A stretch of 64,000 nucleotides of DNA from NCBI GenBank assembly GCA_963513935.1, contig OY740773.1:104455291-104519290 (forward strand), given 5' to 3'. The notes beneath the pieces are model-generated. The model was not told where the DNA came from and searched no databases. It worked only from the letters and a program-made list of their open reading frames with translations. A program made the translations under genes and the position numbers. Source of the stretch: Aphrophora alni (lineage: Eukaryota; Arthropoda; Insecta; Hemiptera; Aphrophoridae). Of this stretch, positions 1-11,606 are shown in pieces. Numbering within the stretch: the stretch's first letter is position 1; the number at the start of each line of letters is the position of its first letter.

Positions 1-1079
1 TTGAGAAAAACTGTGAACCTACGAAGCGTGTAATATTTATTTCCTGTACGCAACGCTTTTCCCCCGCTCAAAAAAAAGTAATTGTAAACCTCTAAACACA
101 CATATAAAGAGTGTTCAGAAGTGATAAAAACACAATAATTGGTACAAAAACATCCCTCATCTCGTGCCCCTCGATGGAAAGTTTTTAATTTATTAACTAC
201 TGGGCTACGATTACAACGATATAAGCTAGAAGAATCCACGTTCAATTTGCATGAAACTATAAATAAGAATATATTCCAAATGTAATATACTACAGCAATG
301 TGTTTGAGTTATCTGTTTACACAAGTAGTTTATTTGTAGGTAAAAGCATTTTATACGTTTTTATTTCTGCAGAAATTTATTAATTCGAATTTCAAAGAAC
401 AAAATTGATTGAATCAGCCAGACAATTTACAAGTTCAATTTTTGTTTTTCAAATTAAGATTTACAATTTTTTTTTACGAACAAGAATTTAATATTTGTCA
501 ACTTTAAATTTTAAGCTTCAATTTTGATAATAAAAACTAACCTAAAACAAAAATATACACATTATTATTTTTTTAAAGGTAGAAAAAAAGAATTTTAGAG
601 TCGTGACTTATTTAAAGAAAATATTGAAGGACTTCCTGAATGACTGACAATTTGAAATAATGATTTTGTTTTATACCTTTTTTTGTTTTTTTGAAAACAC
701 AAACTCTTACTGACATTAGGAAGAATTACAAGTTAATCAAAATCTAACTTGCACATATAGTTGACAAAATTAACTTCAACATTCGTATTTTTTTTTTTTT
801 TAAGTTGTTTATTTCAGAATCGGTTGAAAGATGCTTGAAAGGTTTCACAAGTTGAACCTTTAGAATACCCCAATTCTGAAACAAGTGAGTTGCACACTAT
901 ATAAGAAAGGAATAACAAAATTATTAAATTCTTGTTTAAAATGTTGTTGAATAAATAAATTTCTTTTAACCCAAATTTTTAAAAAATCGTATGATATACT
1001 GACAGCAATCCCAGTGACCCTAGTTGGACCACCAACTACATCCAATCCTGGTGTAGATCTCTTTCACTTCAACTATTAA
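1..1079. other. AT-rich unique sequence
   Basis: No gene, tandem repeat or recognised dispersed repeat is visible. The sequence is AT-rich with short homopolymer runs, and all reading frames are short and interrupted. Confidence 0.5.
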
Positions 1080-1485
1080 ATCTCTTTGAACTATTCTTAT
1101 TCCCTTCCAACCCTGACACTATTACAGTATTTGAGAGCTTTGTTAAATAAATACAATTTCTATTAAACAATTGTCTCCAATGGTTTCGTTTTGGGTTCAC
1201 CTATTGTAAGTATGGGTGTAGCAATCCTTAGGTACTTTAGCTGGATCTTATTTCATATAGACTTGAGTTAGATTCCATTCATCTCTCCTATCAGGTTCCT
1301 TTTGAACAAATCTTCCATAACCGATTTATCCTTAGAGACTTACTTATTGTCAGGTCAGCATCCCAAGTGGACCACACTTTTTCGGTCATTCTCTTTCATT
1401 TTTCTTGGTTTCTCTTGACTCAGCTAATGTATATTCGTGGCCTTGGAAGTCTTTTTATGTTTTTTAATAACCTTGTCTTTTTAAA
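1080..1485 (+). repeat. Dispersed repeat family A, copy
   Basis: Family A is recognised by an ordered set of phrases: CTGGATCT, then GTTAGAT..CTCTC, then CCTATCAGGT, a TTGAC/TTGAA..TCTTG block, TTACGCTCTTTT, and a GATGATGACCGA block. This copy carries CTGGATCT, the GTTAGATTCC block and CCTATCAGGTTCC in that order, then runs into the 119-bp tandem repeat built from the family's 3' part. No coding potential is evident. It could be a MITE or a fragment of a larger element; its true ends are not visible. Confidence 0.6.
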
Positions 1486-1487
1486 GG

Positions 1488-1876
1488 CGATGATGACCGA
1501 AATTGTTTTCACTTTTAAAACAAGGGAACAAAAACCACCCCTAACCCCATTACAGTATCGAAATCATGGGGTCTATATTTTACGCTCTTTTCTACTTCTT
1601 TATAAAGCGTTGATGGCCGAGAGGTTTTTACATTTAAATCAAGGGAACAAAAACCACCCCTATCGCCATTACAGTATCGAAAGCTTGGGGTCTATATTTT
1701 ACGCTCTTTTCTACTTCTTTATAAAGCATTGATGACCGAGAGGTTTTTACTTTTAAATCAAGGTAACAAAAACCACCCCTAACGCCATTACAGTATCGAA
1801 AGCTAGGGGTCTCTATTTTACGCTCTTTTCTACTTCTTTATAAAGCATTGATGTCCTAGAGGTTTTTCGTCCTTAA
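1488..1876 (+). repeat. 119-bp tandem repeat, about 3.3 copies
   Basis: The block ACCACCCCTA recurs at 1534, 1653 and 1772, a period of 119 bp. Each unit holds a 'cattacagtatcgaa' block, GGGGTCT, TTACGCTCTTTTCTACTTC and a GATGACCGAGAGG-like block. It is a local expansion of the 3' part of family A. The 121-codon open frame across it is a by-product of a period that is nearly divisible by 3. Confidence 0.85.
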
Positions 1877-2640
1877 AAAATAAAAATAAAATAAATATGC
1901 AATTAATTTTAAACCATTACATTCATCAGTTTTAAATTCTGATTTATTTCGAAATTAATATTATCAGAGTAGATTTCAGTGTAGTATGAAGTCAATTTGA
2001 AACGGATTCAATTTTAAGTTGTTATTATAAAGACAAGATAGACTGTTGGACACTGGATAGTTACATGTGCACATACAGGTTTGTATTAATCACTTCCACA
2101 GAGAGGAAAGATCTTTGCAAGCATAGAACAAATGTTACACGCTTCAAATCTTTTACAGTTCTCGCAATTCAAAGTATTTAACCACGATTTGTTACTTACA
2201 CACATGGACGGTCACAAAAGTACTCTCTGCAAATAAAATGATATTTAACGTTCCAAATAGAAATAAAGTCTGAAATTTACATAATTGTAGTAGATAATGT
2301 AAAACCGACTGATCTATAAAAGTAAAAAATATTAAAAGTGACACAATTTTACAGACCTATTGATTACATATTGGACAACAATTGACGTTTAAACAGAATT
2401 AGCTATATTCAAAAGTAGTATACATTATAGGTTTCCAATCAAACACTCTATATAATCACTCATATGGTGTTTACTTTTTCACAAAATTGACTGGACTATC
2501 ACCTTTTCTTATCGTTACTTATTTGTGCTGTTTTGTGTGGTTTTCACTCTTCCCAACCGATTGATGCGACTACACAATTATTTCCAGATTTTAAAACCAT
2601 TTATGGATATGTAACAATGTTGGCCTCTGATCTGTTACGT
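1877..2640. other. AT-rich unique sequence before the tandem duplication
   Basis: No gene or recognised repeat is visible here. The segment ends where homology between the two 6.9 kb units begins. Confidence 0.45.
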
Positions 2641-3345
2641 CTGATGCTCATTCTGATTGCTTTGACTGAATCAAGGGAGGTGATCCGGATCTGTGCTTTG
2701 TACTGCTGAGGGTCTCAACAGTTCAAGTTCAGGAACCGGCCGCCTAGCTGTGGTTAGCAAGCAAGTGGACGTTGGGTTAATGGGGGGTCGGAACCAATAA
2801 CACATACGGCAGGACTGAGTTTTCCATGAGTACATGGATGGTTAGTCAGTTGTATCCTGGAGTAAGGAATCATATCACCGTACCGGAACTCCACTGTAGT
2901 AGTGGCAATCTCCGGTGATGTTAACTAGATTTACGTATTTTCTCATGAACTCTTGGGTTAGAACCTATTCTTTAGATTTAGGTTCTTTTTTCGATCTTTA
3001 CATTATTTCAGCATTTGTTTTATCTTCTTCTTTTATAAGGCGATGATGGCCGAGCCACTTGAGGACCTGGCGACTGGATGAGGAACATCATACAGGATCT
3101 CCACTGTAGGGTTACTATAGCAACTACAAGCATAGCAATCCCGAGGGATAATTGGTAGATTAACGTCTTTTTTCATGAAATCTTGGGTTAGATTTCTCTC
3201 TTATCAGGTCTAAGTTTATTCTCATCCGACCCTATTAGAGTGCACGACTGCTAGAAGTGTTTGTTTTAACACATCATTTTTTAAAGACGATATTTACCAA
3301 GAGGTATTTTGTCTATAAAATACAAAGGAAAAGACAAACACGGTC
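2641..3345 (+). repeat. Family A-related segment in duplication copy 1
   Basis: This holds two related stretches with the phrases TCATGAACTCTTGGGTTAGA and TCATGAAATCTTGGGTTAGA, the CTTATCAGGTC block and GCGATGATGGCCGAG, which are family A signatures. It is repeated at 9485-10190 in copy 2. No coding frame is seen. Confidence 0.6.
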
Positions 3346-4488
3346 TGGTTTGACTGCTTGACAAATTAAAACGACCTTTCAATAATAACAACTGCCGTAT
3401 AAATCGTTACACAATTCACAATCAATAATATTTTAAGTATACCGATAAATTGTTAATATTTAATCAGCTTTGATTAGAGAGGCAAGTTTAAAATGCAAAC
3501 ACATTGAATTTTTCATCATGATAAATTATATATTAAATTCAAATCCAACTAAAAACCAATTAACAACACAATTATAACTGGAAATGTGTGGAAATTCTAC
3601 ATATTTCATACAATGAATAGCATCTATTGTAAATTATTATTATTAGATTATGCAATCATACAGGCTTTAAAAATTTATATATTGATTGTTCTATCTAAAG
3701 TCTTTGTTTAGTTTAATGTGGTATTTATTTGTACATTTTGTTGTTTTCAGGTTGTTCCGGACATTTCTGAGTTCAACTGTCACAAGTACATATTTCAGAA
3801 AGAAAGAAAATATTGAAAACAGCGTAAAAGTAAGTGGCATCCATCATTTCTGAATTTTATAACTGAATTTGAATTTCAGGTATTTTTTATTAATTCTTTT
3901 CAAATCGGAATGTTCCTTTACTGGATTGGTTTCTGTCATTACAAGCTTTTCAATTTACCAAAATCATTTCACAAGTTTTAAATATATACTGGTTGCGTTG
4001 TCTGACTTCTTAATTCACGAATTTAATTTAATATTGTTCAACAAAATATACAGAGTGTTATAAAATTCTACAGCAGTTTTTCGAGAGCTGATTCTGGAGC
4101 TTAAAATAAAATAAAAAGTTTATGTAAACATATTTCCGGAAATTCTTCGTTTTCAAACATTTTGTGTTTAAAAAAAGGAAACATCATTTGTGTAACCTTT
4201 TACCAGCATGCCATACAACCGAGACATTTTGTACATTTTCAAAATGGTGGACGTTTAAAATATTTAATGTCGAATATATTTGAAAATAAATAAATGTTTA
4301 TGAGAAACTAACTAATTTTGTTTTTATTCAAATGTGATTTCCGTAAATTTACGAGGTCTGACTGGACCTACATGACGTCAAGGAAGTGGTGATTATAAGT
4401 TGCATAAAACTGTATAATTATCATATTAAATGTTGAGCTTGACTTATGAGAAAAATTATACAGTATAACAAACACACAGAACACAATT

Positions 4489-4558
4489 CTCATAAAAAAT
4501 ACGCCTAAGTATCAGACGCGTTTTAACGACAAGGTCGTCCTCTTCAGTGATACACGAG
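4489..4558 (-). ncRNA. Hammerhead-like ribozyme motif, degenerate
   Basis: On the minus strand the order is CUCGUG, five bases, CUGAAGA, stem II (GACGAC/GUCGUU around CUU), AAAA in place of GAAA, CGC, loop, GCG, UA, then U-rich bases and UAUGAG. CUCGUG pairs with UAUGAG and CGC with GCG. The G12 position is mutated, so this copy should be inactive. There is also one unpaired base at the start of stem II compared with the canonical fold. The motif identity is an inference from the core and the pairing pattern. Confidence 0.3.
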
Positions 4559-4613
4559 CTACACCAATCAAACTATAACTATATAGTTATCGTTTAGTTA
4601 TTGTACCTCATGT

Positions 4614-4753
4614 AACCTAACCTAACCTAACCTAACCTAACCTAATCTAACCTAACCTAACCTAACCTAAACTAACCTACCCTAACCTAACCTAACCTAA
4701 CCTAACCTAACCTAACCTAACCTAATCTAACCTAACCTAACCTAACCTAACCT
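4614..4753. repeat. Interstitial TTAGG-type array (CCTAA strand), about 28 units
   Basis: Mostly perfect CCTAA pentamers with occasional CTAAT, AAACT and CTACC variants. The array lies inside the inverted-arm element, between GTACCTCATG and CCGTCGAAACG. Its counterpart in the second duplication copy is at 11463-11606 with a slightly different unit count. This is interstitial, not a chromosome end. Confidence 0.95.
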
Positions 4754-4900
4754 TAGCCGTCGAAACGCGTTTAAATAAGTAAACGTAATTTTTGTGAGAT
4801 CTTGTGTTCGAGTTTTATTCTATCTAACATTATCTCACAAGTAGTGCTCAATATTTATTTATATGTTAATTGTGTTCGTTATAAGGTTCTTTTAATTGTA

Positions 4901-7100
4901 TGTAATACAAAGACTTGACTTGGACTAAAGAAATGTAAACCTCATTTATATTGTGATAAATTCAATATTTGTTTAAGATTTCCAAAAGGAAAAGAAAAGC
5001 CTAACCGGCTGGAAAAGAGCATTGTTCTAATTATTGTAATTTCCTAATGTTCCTAATAAACACAAATAGTTATTCGAAAACATTTTCCTATTTTCATCAA
5101 TATTGATTATCTATTTATAATTTTATATTTATCTTAAACTTTTATTCCGCAAAATGGCACAGAATATTTAATAGTAGTTCCAAATGTTATATTAAATTTA
5201 AATGACTTGAAAGTGTTACTTTAAAAGTTTCAGTATAGTTTGAATAAATATATTTTCAATAAGTAATGTATTTCCAATTCAAATACATTTTACACTGTTA
5301 ACTGATAAAATTAGATTCGTTCCCAATTCACAACACAACAACTGAAAGTGCATGCTGTGTGCTGAATGAGAATCTGATCGATTCTATTTATCATCGATAG
5401 GAAACCCTCTGGAAGTCTTGATGAGGTAAAAGTTACCGGTTGACAAAAGGAAGACAAATAGTTGTTAAAGAGGTAATGTCGGTTGATGAGAACAAGTTTA
5501 TTCCACACTTGTGAAAGTTTATACCATTATGGAAGTTTAATTTGAAAGTTATTAATATACTTTAAAAGCTTATCACCACTAGATACATGTACACAGATTG
5601 AATATACGAATTACTTTAAGAAAATTACATTGTATTTTTTTCTTCTTCTTTAAAGTAGAAAAGCATAAAAAAGTAAGAAATTTACATAAAATTAAGAAAT
5701 GTTTAAAACTTGAAAAGAAACCATACCACTTATTGTTTTCTAAATAAAATATATATTTTATAATGCAACCAATGAGGTGTTAGTTTCCATTATCTCATTA
5801 ACCAATAGACAGCTGATTGTTGACGAATGACTTTGATGGACGTTGAAACTTTAGCAGTAGACGTGCGTTTATTGACGCTGATATTGATGGATTGTGGGAT
5901 AGCACTCACATGGAAACGTTATCTATAAGCTTGATTGTTGGAAGCAGTTAAAATATCGTAAAATTCAAAATGACGCCTCTCAATATATAACCTGTTATTT
6001 TGTAGGAAAACTGTGCATTTTACTTACGTCAAGTTTAAAGAAATGAACAATATCTCTAAGTACAGTATTTCAAAAGAAAAGATTTTTAATTGATTAAATA
6101 GAATATTGTATGTATTTTCTCTTCTTCTTTTTTTCTAAGGCAATGTTAGAAAAGCAATGATTTTTCCCTTTAAACAACAAGTCAAAAATATAAAATTTCA
6201 ATTTTAATTCACTAAATTTTAAAAGAAAAAAATTTTGATAAGGACTTAAGTAATCCTAGCAAATTAGATCAAACAAAAATCTAATTTAATTTTGTTATTA
6301 ATAGATTGCAAATAAAATAAGCAGTTTAATTTAAATTATAAGTGGTAATGGTTGTAAACATATTTTGAAAGATGTAACAAAATAATCAGAGAAACAATTG
6401 TTAAACACTTTAATTAAAATTCACAACTAACAAGTTTTGCAATACTAACTTTAAACTGCATTCTTTTATAACTTTATCATGAGTTTTATTTTATTTAAAC
6501 AATTCGCTTGAAAGGGTTGTTGGGTGATGGGGTGGGGTGGAGAGTGGAAAAGCACAAACTGTATGTAATGAAGTCTCTCTTCTATTGTATTATTAAATAC
6601 TTTTTTTGTTTTTCCTTTTAGGTGTTTATTATTAATTTCCCTTTTGAAATAAAGTGTTAAATAGGTTTTACTTTTAACGTACTTTTTATTTTCTCCCAAA
6701 GTTGATTAGAATTTATTTTCAAATTCTATTTTTACAAAACCTTTCTTATTAGAATTCTAGGGGAATTTACTTTCAAGTTCTTCTTTATTTTCTTGTAGAA
6801 CGATAATTACTGAAAGGTTTTTGTGTTTAAACGACAAATAAACAAGATACAACTTGTCGATCATAACTGGAAAACCAGCTGTAGGTAATTTATTGAATAA
6901 AAAATCCCCAAAGTACGTAAGTTGTCTTAAGGACAGTTTATTCTGCAAATTAACTCTTCTGTGAATCCGTAGAAGATCCTTCGCCGATACATCTTTGATA
7001 GAAGGAAAGGCTTTTATAGAGGTTGTCCTATTCTGATTGTGGATTATATCAGTATCTGTCATTACAATTCTATCTGGAAAGTGTGTTGTAAGTAACACTT
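4901..7100. other. AT-rich non-coding sequence of the duplicated unit
   Basis: Only short frames are present; those open in both tandem copies are open because the copies are nearly identical. A GGGTGATGGGGTGGGGTGGA stretch at 6521-6540 stands out from the AT-rich background but has no recognised role. Confidence 0.45.
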
Positions 7101-7109
7101 CCAGTGTGT

Positions 7110-7680
7110 CTTTACCTGGAGAAGTTAGGCCACCTCTAGGATCATCAACAGATCCAGTTGGAATCGTTCTTTCGAGATTATTTTCTTTATCCTAGAGACT
7201 GCTTTAGTAGAGTCAATCTCTTGGCAAAAGTTTCTCCAAGAATTTCTCTTATACATTCTTAATGGAGTATTGTTAAGAATTTATGATAATTGTTCCACTG
7301 ACCAGTTTTCACAGCTTTATTAAATATCTAAATCTTTCTTCCACCATTTTGTTCCCTTCCTTGTGACCTGTATTATATTATCCGCCATTGAATCAATTCT
7401 CTTCCTCTCACTATTGCTATTTACTGTTAGGGCAGCTCTATATATTACTTCCTCCCTTAGAGGCAAGTATCCAGAGAGACTCTTGCAGGTTCGAGACTTT
7501 TTTCATGTAGTCTTTGTTTAGATCCCTCTCTTTCATTTATCCTATCCTTTCTGTTTTTAAAACTCTTGCTTTTCGAATGCCATTTGACGTACTTTCTTCT
7601 TTTTTAGGACGATAAAAGTAAGGAAAAAAAGATACAACTTGTCCTTTGTAAATTCGATAACCAGCTGTACGTAATTTAAA
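7110..7680 (+). repeat. Family A-related fragments in duplication copy 1
   Basis: The phrases TTCATGTAGTCTTTGTTTAG, ATCCCTCTCTTTCATTTA and ACTTTCTTCTTTTTTAGGACG place 7490-7620 in family A. The region upstream (ATCCAGTTGG, CTCTTGGCAAAAG) looks like a second, more decayed member. It is repeated at 13940-14520. Confidence 0.5.
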
Positions 7681-8094
7681 CCTTACTGCCATATACTGTA
7701 GTCACCTTCATATATAACTTGAAAACCAGCTGAAAGCGATTTATGGAATAAAAAGGTCCCCAACGTACTTAAGTTGTCTTGAGGACAGTTTATTCTGTAA
7801 AATAACTCTTCCCTGTATCCGTAGAAGATCCATCGACAGTTGCAGGAAGCAATTCCTTCAGGACCTTGTGATGAATGACAAAAAAAACATTGCACTTCCT
7901 TACATTTTACAGGATTACAAGAATGTATAGCTGTTTCAGCTAATAAAGAATAATGATTGTGTTGAAGATATTTTCCCTTGAATGCTGTAATGGATATTAA
8001 TAGTTCTCAGTGCTTAATTTTACGAGTATTATGAGAATTTTAATCCGTTTTAGAACTGTATCCGATGCTTAAATATGGATCGTTGTACGCTATG

Positions 8095-8600
8095 ACGTTC
8101 ACGTGCGACATTTTAGTACCTACCCAACCTCATTATACAATGTAATACGAGCAGTTATGAAATACTCAAAAGTTGATTTCTTTTAGGAAATATTAGATTA
8201 TATTATAAACGTCTTATCCACTTGGATTAATTTATTTAAAACAGTTGTTTCTGAACCTTTTAATTGTGCATACCACTGATTTACGATATCGGATAGGGTT
8301 TACACTTCTCATATGTAAAGAAGCATTACTCGCTACGTTAATGTCTAACACATCTCAGCTGGATCAAGTAGCTTTGCGATTATCACATTTTCTTTGGAAG
8401 GTTAGGTTTCGTATTAACAGTACCTCGCTAATTTTCGTTGTAGAAATGCGGGGTTTATACCAGTGTATGCAGAATTGGAAGCTGCAAATGTGTTATAAGT
8501 TGAATAATACACGAGATATGAACGAAAAGATGTTTTCAATTCAATTTTTCTGAATTTTAATGAGCACACTACAACAAATTTTATTTTCTTTGTAACCGCT
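8095..8600 (+). repeat. Dispersed repeat family B, copy 1
   Basis: Family B is recognised by ordered blocks: GTACTTACCCAGCC, ACAATGTAATACAAGCAG, AGGAAATGTTA, a CTTACCC block, TTTAAAACAGTTGTT, ACCACTGATTT, a CTCGCTACGCTC-like block, CATTTTCT..GAGGTTAG, a TACCA..ATGCAGAATTG block and ACGAGATATGAAC. Here all occur in order. An open frame of 102 codons runs through the second half (8245-8553) and stays open in the tandem copy, but the equivalent parts of the copies at 28.2 and 47.2 kb look eroded, so I do not call it a gene. Confidence 0.75.
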
Positions 8601-9169
8601 ATAGTACCTACGACGACAGGCGCAAATCACATCCAGAAGCCATAAAACGTGAAATCAGTCAAACAACAGAGATAAAACTTACCCTATACTGGTTAAGCTA
8701 TAAATGGTTTAAATGTTGCACTAACTTTCTCACTGCCCCCTATCCAAAACCAAACAAAACCAAAGCGAACTAATCGTCACCTAAATAAGTTCGATAGTTG
8801 ATAATCAAAACGTTTATGAAACCATAGATATTGTCTTTGAATTAATTATATTTTTAAATAGGATCTTAAAGACACATGAACCAAGCATAACCTTCTCCCC
8901 CTACCACCCTCCTGTAGGACGTCTAATTAAAAACACTTTTCTGTCAATAACTGAGAGCAACTGTGAATGTGATCACAAAACCATTTAGTTTAATCAATTT
9001 CAATGTTGAAAGACTTAGTTGTCAAGGCAATTGATTGAATTATAAAAATGTAATGGAACCCTTTTACTTCTAATTTTGTAAGGTTATTTATTAATGACAT
9101 GTATCTTATAGTAAACTAAACTATTGCCAATTTTTAAAATTTAAATAAGTACATTGTACAAACTATCTC

Positions 9170-9480
9170 AGCTTCGTTAATCTTACGTTTGTTGACGCGT
9201 TTCGGATTTACTCCATTCTCAAAACACTTAACAGTACTGATCATCCTACTCTTGGACTCGTTATTTTAAACAACTCGCTCCTCCAATTCTCCCCCTCATT
9301 TCTTTCTATTGGCCTATCTTAAACTTGTTTAACTTGTTTCTGATTAGTCACTCCCCCTCTCTTTACACAGGTTTCCGTTCTCTTGGTTCTCCTTTTTGAA
9401 AAACTCTTCAATTTTAATAAAAGAACGTCTCCTTGTGAATTTATTGGTTCAATAAAAATATTCTTGGTAGATATTATTAA
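9170..9480 (-). repeat. GAAACGCGT-containing repeat end, copy 1
   Basis: Read on the minus strand, the segment contains TCCGAAACGCGTCAAC preceded by GGAGTAAATCC and a GTTTTGAGAATGG block. It matches 16085-16400 in the second duplication copy. In the minus-strand sense, a short open frame with many basic residues lies just upstream of the motif (frame open at 16207-16473, broken by a stop in copy 1). The layout resembles the tail of a retroelement, but I see no conserved protein motif. Confidence 0.35.
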
Positions 9481-10369
9481 TGAACTGATGCTCATTCTGA
9501 TTGCTTTGACTGAATCAAGAGAGGTGATTCGGATCTGTTCTTTGTACTGCTGAGAGTCTCAACAGTTCAAGTTCAGGAACCGGCCGCCTAGCTGTGGTTA
9601 GTAAGCAAGTTGACGTTGTATTAATGGGGGTCGGAACCAATAACAAATACGGCAGGACTGAGTATTCCATCAGTACATGGATGGTTAGTCAGTTAGTCAG
9701 TTGTATCCTGGAGTAAGGAATCATATCACCGTACCGGAACTCCACTGCAGTAGTGGCAATTCCCGGTGATATTAACTAGATTTACGTATTTTCTCATGAA
9801 GTCTTGGGTTAGAACCTATTCTTTACGTTTAGGTTCTTTTTTCGATCTTAACATTATTTCAGCATTTGTTTTATCTTCTTTTTTTATAAGGCGATGATGG
9901 CCGAGCCACTTGAGGACCTGGCGACTGGATGAGGAACACCATACAGGATCTCCACTGTAGGGTTACTATAGCAACTACAAGCATAGCAATACCGAAGGAT
10001 ACTTGGTAGATTAACGTCTTTTTTCATGAAATCTTGGGTTAGATTTCTCTCTTATCAGGTCTAAGTTTATTCTCATCCGACCCTATTAGAGTGCACGACT
10101 GCTAGAAGTGTTTGTTTTATTACCTTATTTTTAGAAGACGATATTTACCAAGAGGTATTTTGTCTATAAAATACAAAGGAAAAGACAAACATCGTCTGGT
10201 TTGACCGTTTGACAATTTTAAACGACCTTTCAATAATAACAACTGCCGTATAAATCGTTACACAATTCGCAATCAATAATATTTTAATAATACCAATAAA
10301 TTGTTAATATTTAATCAGCTTTGATTAGAGAGGCAAGTTTACAAATGCAAACACATTGAATTTTTCATA

Positions 10370-11227
10370 ATGATAAATTATATATTAAATTCAAATCCAA
10401 CTAAAAACCAGTTAACAACACAATTTTATTATAACTGTAAATTTTACATATTTCATACAATGAATAGCATCTATTGTAAATTATTATTGTTAGAATATGC
10501 AATCATACAGGCTTTAAAAAGTTATGTATTGATTGTTCTATCTAAACTCTCTGTTTAGTTTAATATGGTATTTATTTGTACATTTTATTGTCTTCAGGTT
10601 GTTCCTGACATTTCTGAGATCATCTGTCACAAGTACATATTTCAGAAAGAAAGAAAATATTGAAAACAGCGTAAAAGTAAGTGGCATCCATCATTTATGA
10701 ATTTTATAACTGAATTTGAATTTCAGGTATTTTTATTAATTCTTCACAAATCGGAATGTTCCTTTACATTTTCTTTACTGGATTGGTTTCTGTCATTACA
10801 AGCTTTTCAATTTACCAAAATCATTTCACAAGTTTTAAATATATACTGGTTGCGTTGTCTGACTCATTAATTCACGAATTTCATTTAATATTGTTCAACA
10901 AAATATACAGAGTGTTAAAAAATTCTACGGCAGTTTTTCGACAGGTGATTCTGGACTTAAAATAAAAGTTTATGTAAACATATTTCCGGAAATTCTTCGT
11001 TTTACGACATTTTGTGTTTACAAAAATGAAACATCATTTGTGTGACCTTTTACCTGCATACCATACAACCGAGACATTTTGTACATTATCAAAATGGTGG
11101 ACGTTTAAAATATTTAATGTCGAATATATTGGAAATTAAAAAAGTTTTATGAGAAACTAACTAATTTTGTTTCTATACAAATGTGATTTCCGTAAATTTA
11201 CGAGGTTTGACTGGACCTACATGATGT
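10370..11227. other. AT-rich spacer in duplication copy 2
   Basis: Counterpart of 3530-4389. Short frames are open in one copy and closed in the other by small indels, which argues against coding. Confidence 0.45.
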
Positions 11228-11337
11228 CAAGGAAGTGAAGATTATAAGTTGCATAAAACTGTATAATTATCATATTAAATGTTGAGCTTGACTTATGAGA
11301 AAAATTATACAGTATAACAAACACACAGAACACAATT

Positions 11338-11407
11338 CTCATAAAAAATACGCCTAAGTATCAGACGCGTTTCAACGACAAGGTAGTCCTCTTCAGTGAT
11401 ACACGAG
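11338..11407 (-). ncRNA. Hammerhead-like ribozyme motif, best-preserved core
   Basis: On the minus strand: CUCGUG, UAUCA, CUGAAGA, stem II around CUU, GAAA, CGC, 13-base loop, GCG, UA, UUUUU, UAUGAG. The core CUGANGA and GAAA are exact, stem III is CGC/GCG plus the A-U pair, and stem I is a six-pair helix with two wobbles behind an internal loop. This fits a type I hammerhead order. Weak points are one unpaired base and a U where C normally closes stem II, and a mismatch inside stem II (ACUAC against GUCGU). Self-cleavage cannot be predicted from sequence alone. Confidence 0.35.
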
Positions 11408-11462
11408 CTACACCAATCAAACTATAACTATATAGTTATAGTTTAGTTATTGTACCTCATGT

Positions 11463-11606
11463 AACCTAACCTAACCTAACCTAACCTAACCTAACCTAAC
11501 CTAACCTAATCTAACCTAACCTAAACTAACCTACCCTAACCTAACCTAACCTAACCTAACCTAACCTAACCTAACCTAACCTAACCTAACCTAACCTAAC
11601 CTAACC
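11463..11606. repeat. Interstitial TTAGG-type array (CCTAA strand), about 29 units
   Basis: Counterpart of 4614-4753 in duplication copy 2. It shares variant units such as CTAAT and CTACC near its start, which shows that the array predates the segmental duplication, but it differs in length. Confidence 0.95.

Larger units (their letters stand above)
4390..4900. repeat. Inverted-arm element with central CCTAA array, copy 1
   Basis: A left arm (about 4395-4560) and a right arm (about 4751-4880) are degenerate inverted copies of each other. Both contain the GAAACGCGT-type block (TAAAACGCG in this left arm, read on the minus strand; CGAAACGCGTT at 4762 on the plus strand), a T-rich TGAGA block and an AAATATTGAGC-like outer part. 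Between them lie the near-palindrome CTATAACTATATAGTTAT and a CCTAA array. A related sequence at 27345-27535 shows the array-free state. The arms carry hammerhead-like motifs, described separately. It could be a Penelope-like or fold-back derivative; no protein is encoded. Confidence 0.6.
2641..9484 (+). repeat. Segmental tandem duplication, copy 1 (6.84 kb)
   Basis: The segment beginning CTGATGCTCATTCTGATTGC at 2641 restarts at 9485 and stays collinear for almost 6.9 kb. Order within the unit: family A segment (2641-3345), AT-rich spacer, inverted-arm element with a CCTAA array (4390-4900), AT-rich spacer, family A pieces (about 7110-7680), family B (8095-8600), and a final block with a GACGCGTTTCGG motif near 9200. 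The two copies differ by scattered substitutions and small indels, so the duplication is not very recent. No intact gene is seen. The final 7-8 bases before 9485 have no match at the end of copy 2 and look like junction filler. Confidence 0.93.

Noticed and set aside
6757..7098. 113-codon minus-strand frame, and its shortened partner at 13610-13831
   Set aside because: The tandem copy carries deletions that break the frame, and the sequence is a decayed repeat without any domain signature.
8245..8553. 102-codon frame open in both tandem copies (also 15145-15453)
   Set aside because: It lies inside dispersed repeat family B; conservation between the tandem copies is only due to the duplication, and other family B copies look eroded in this part.
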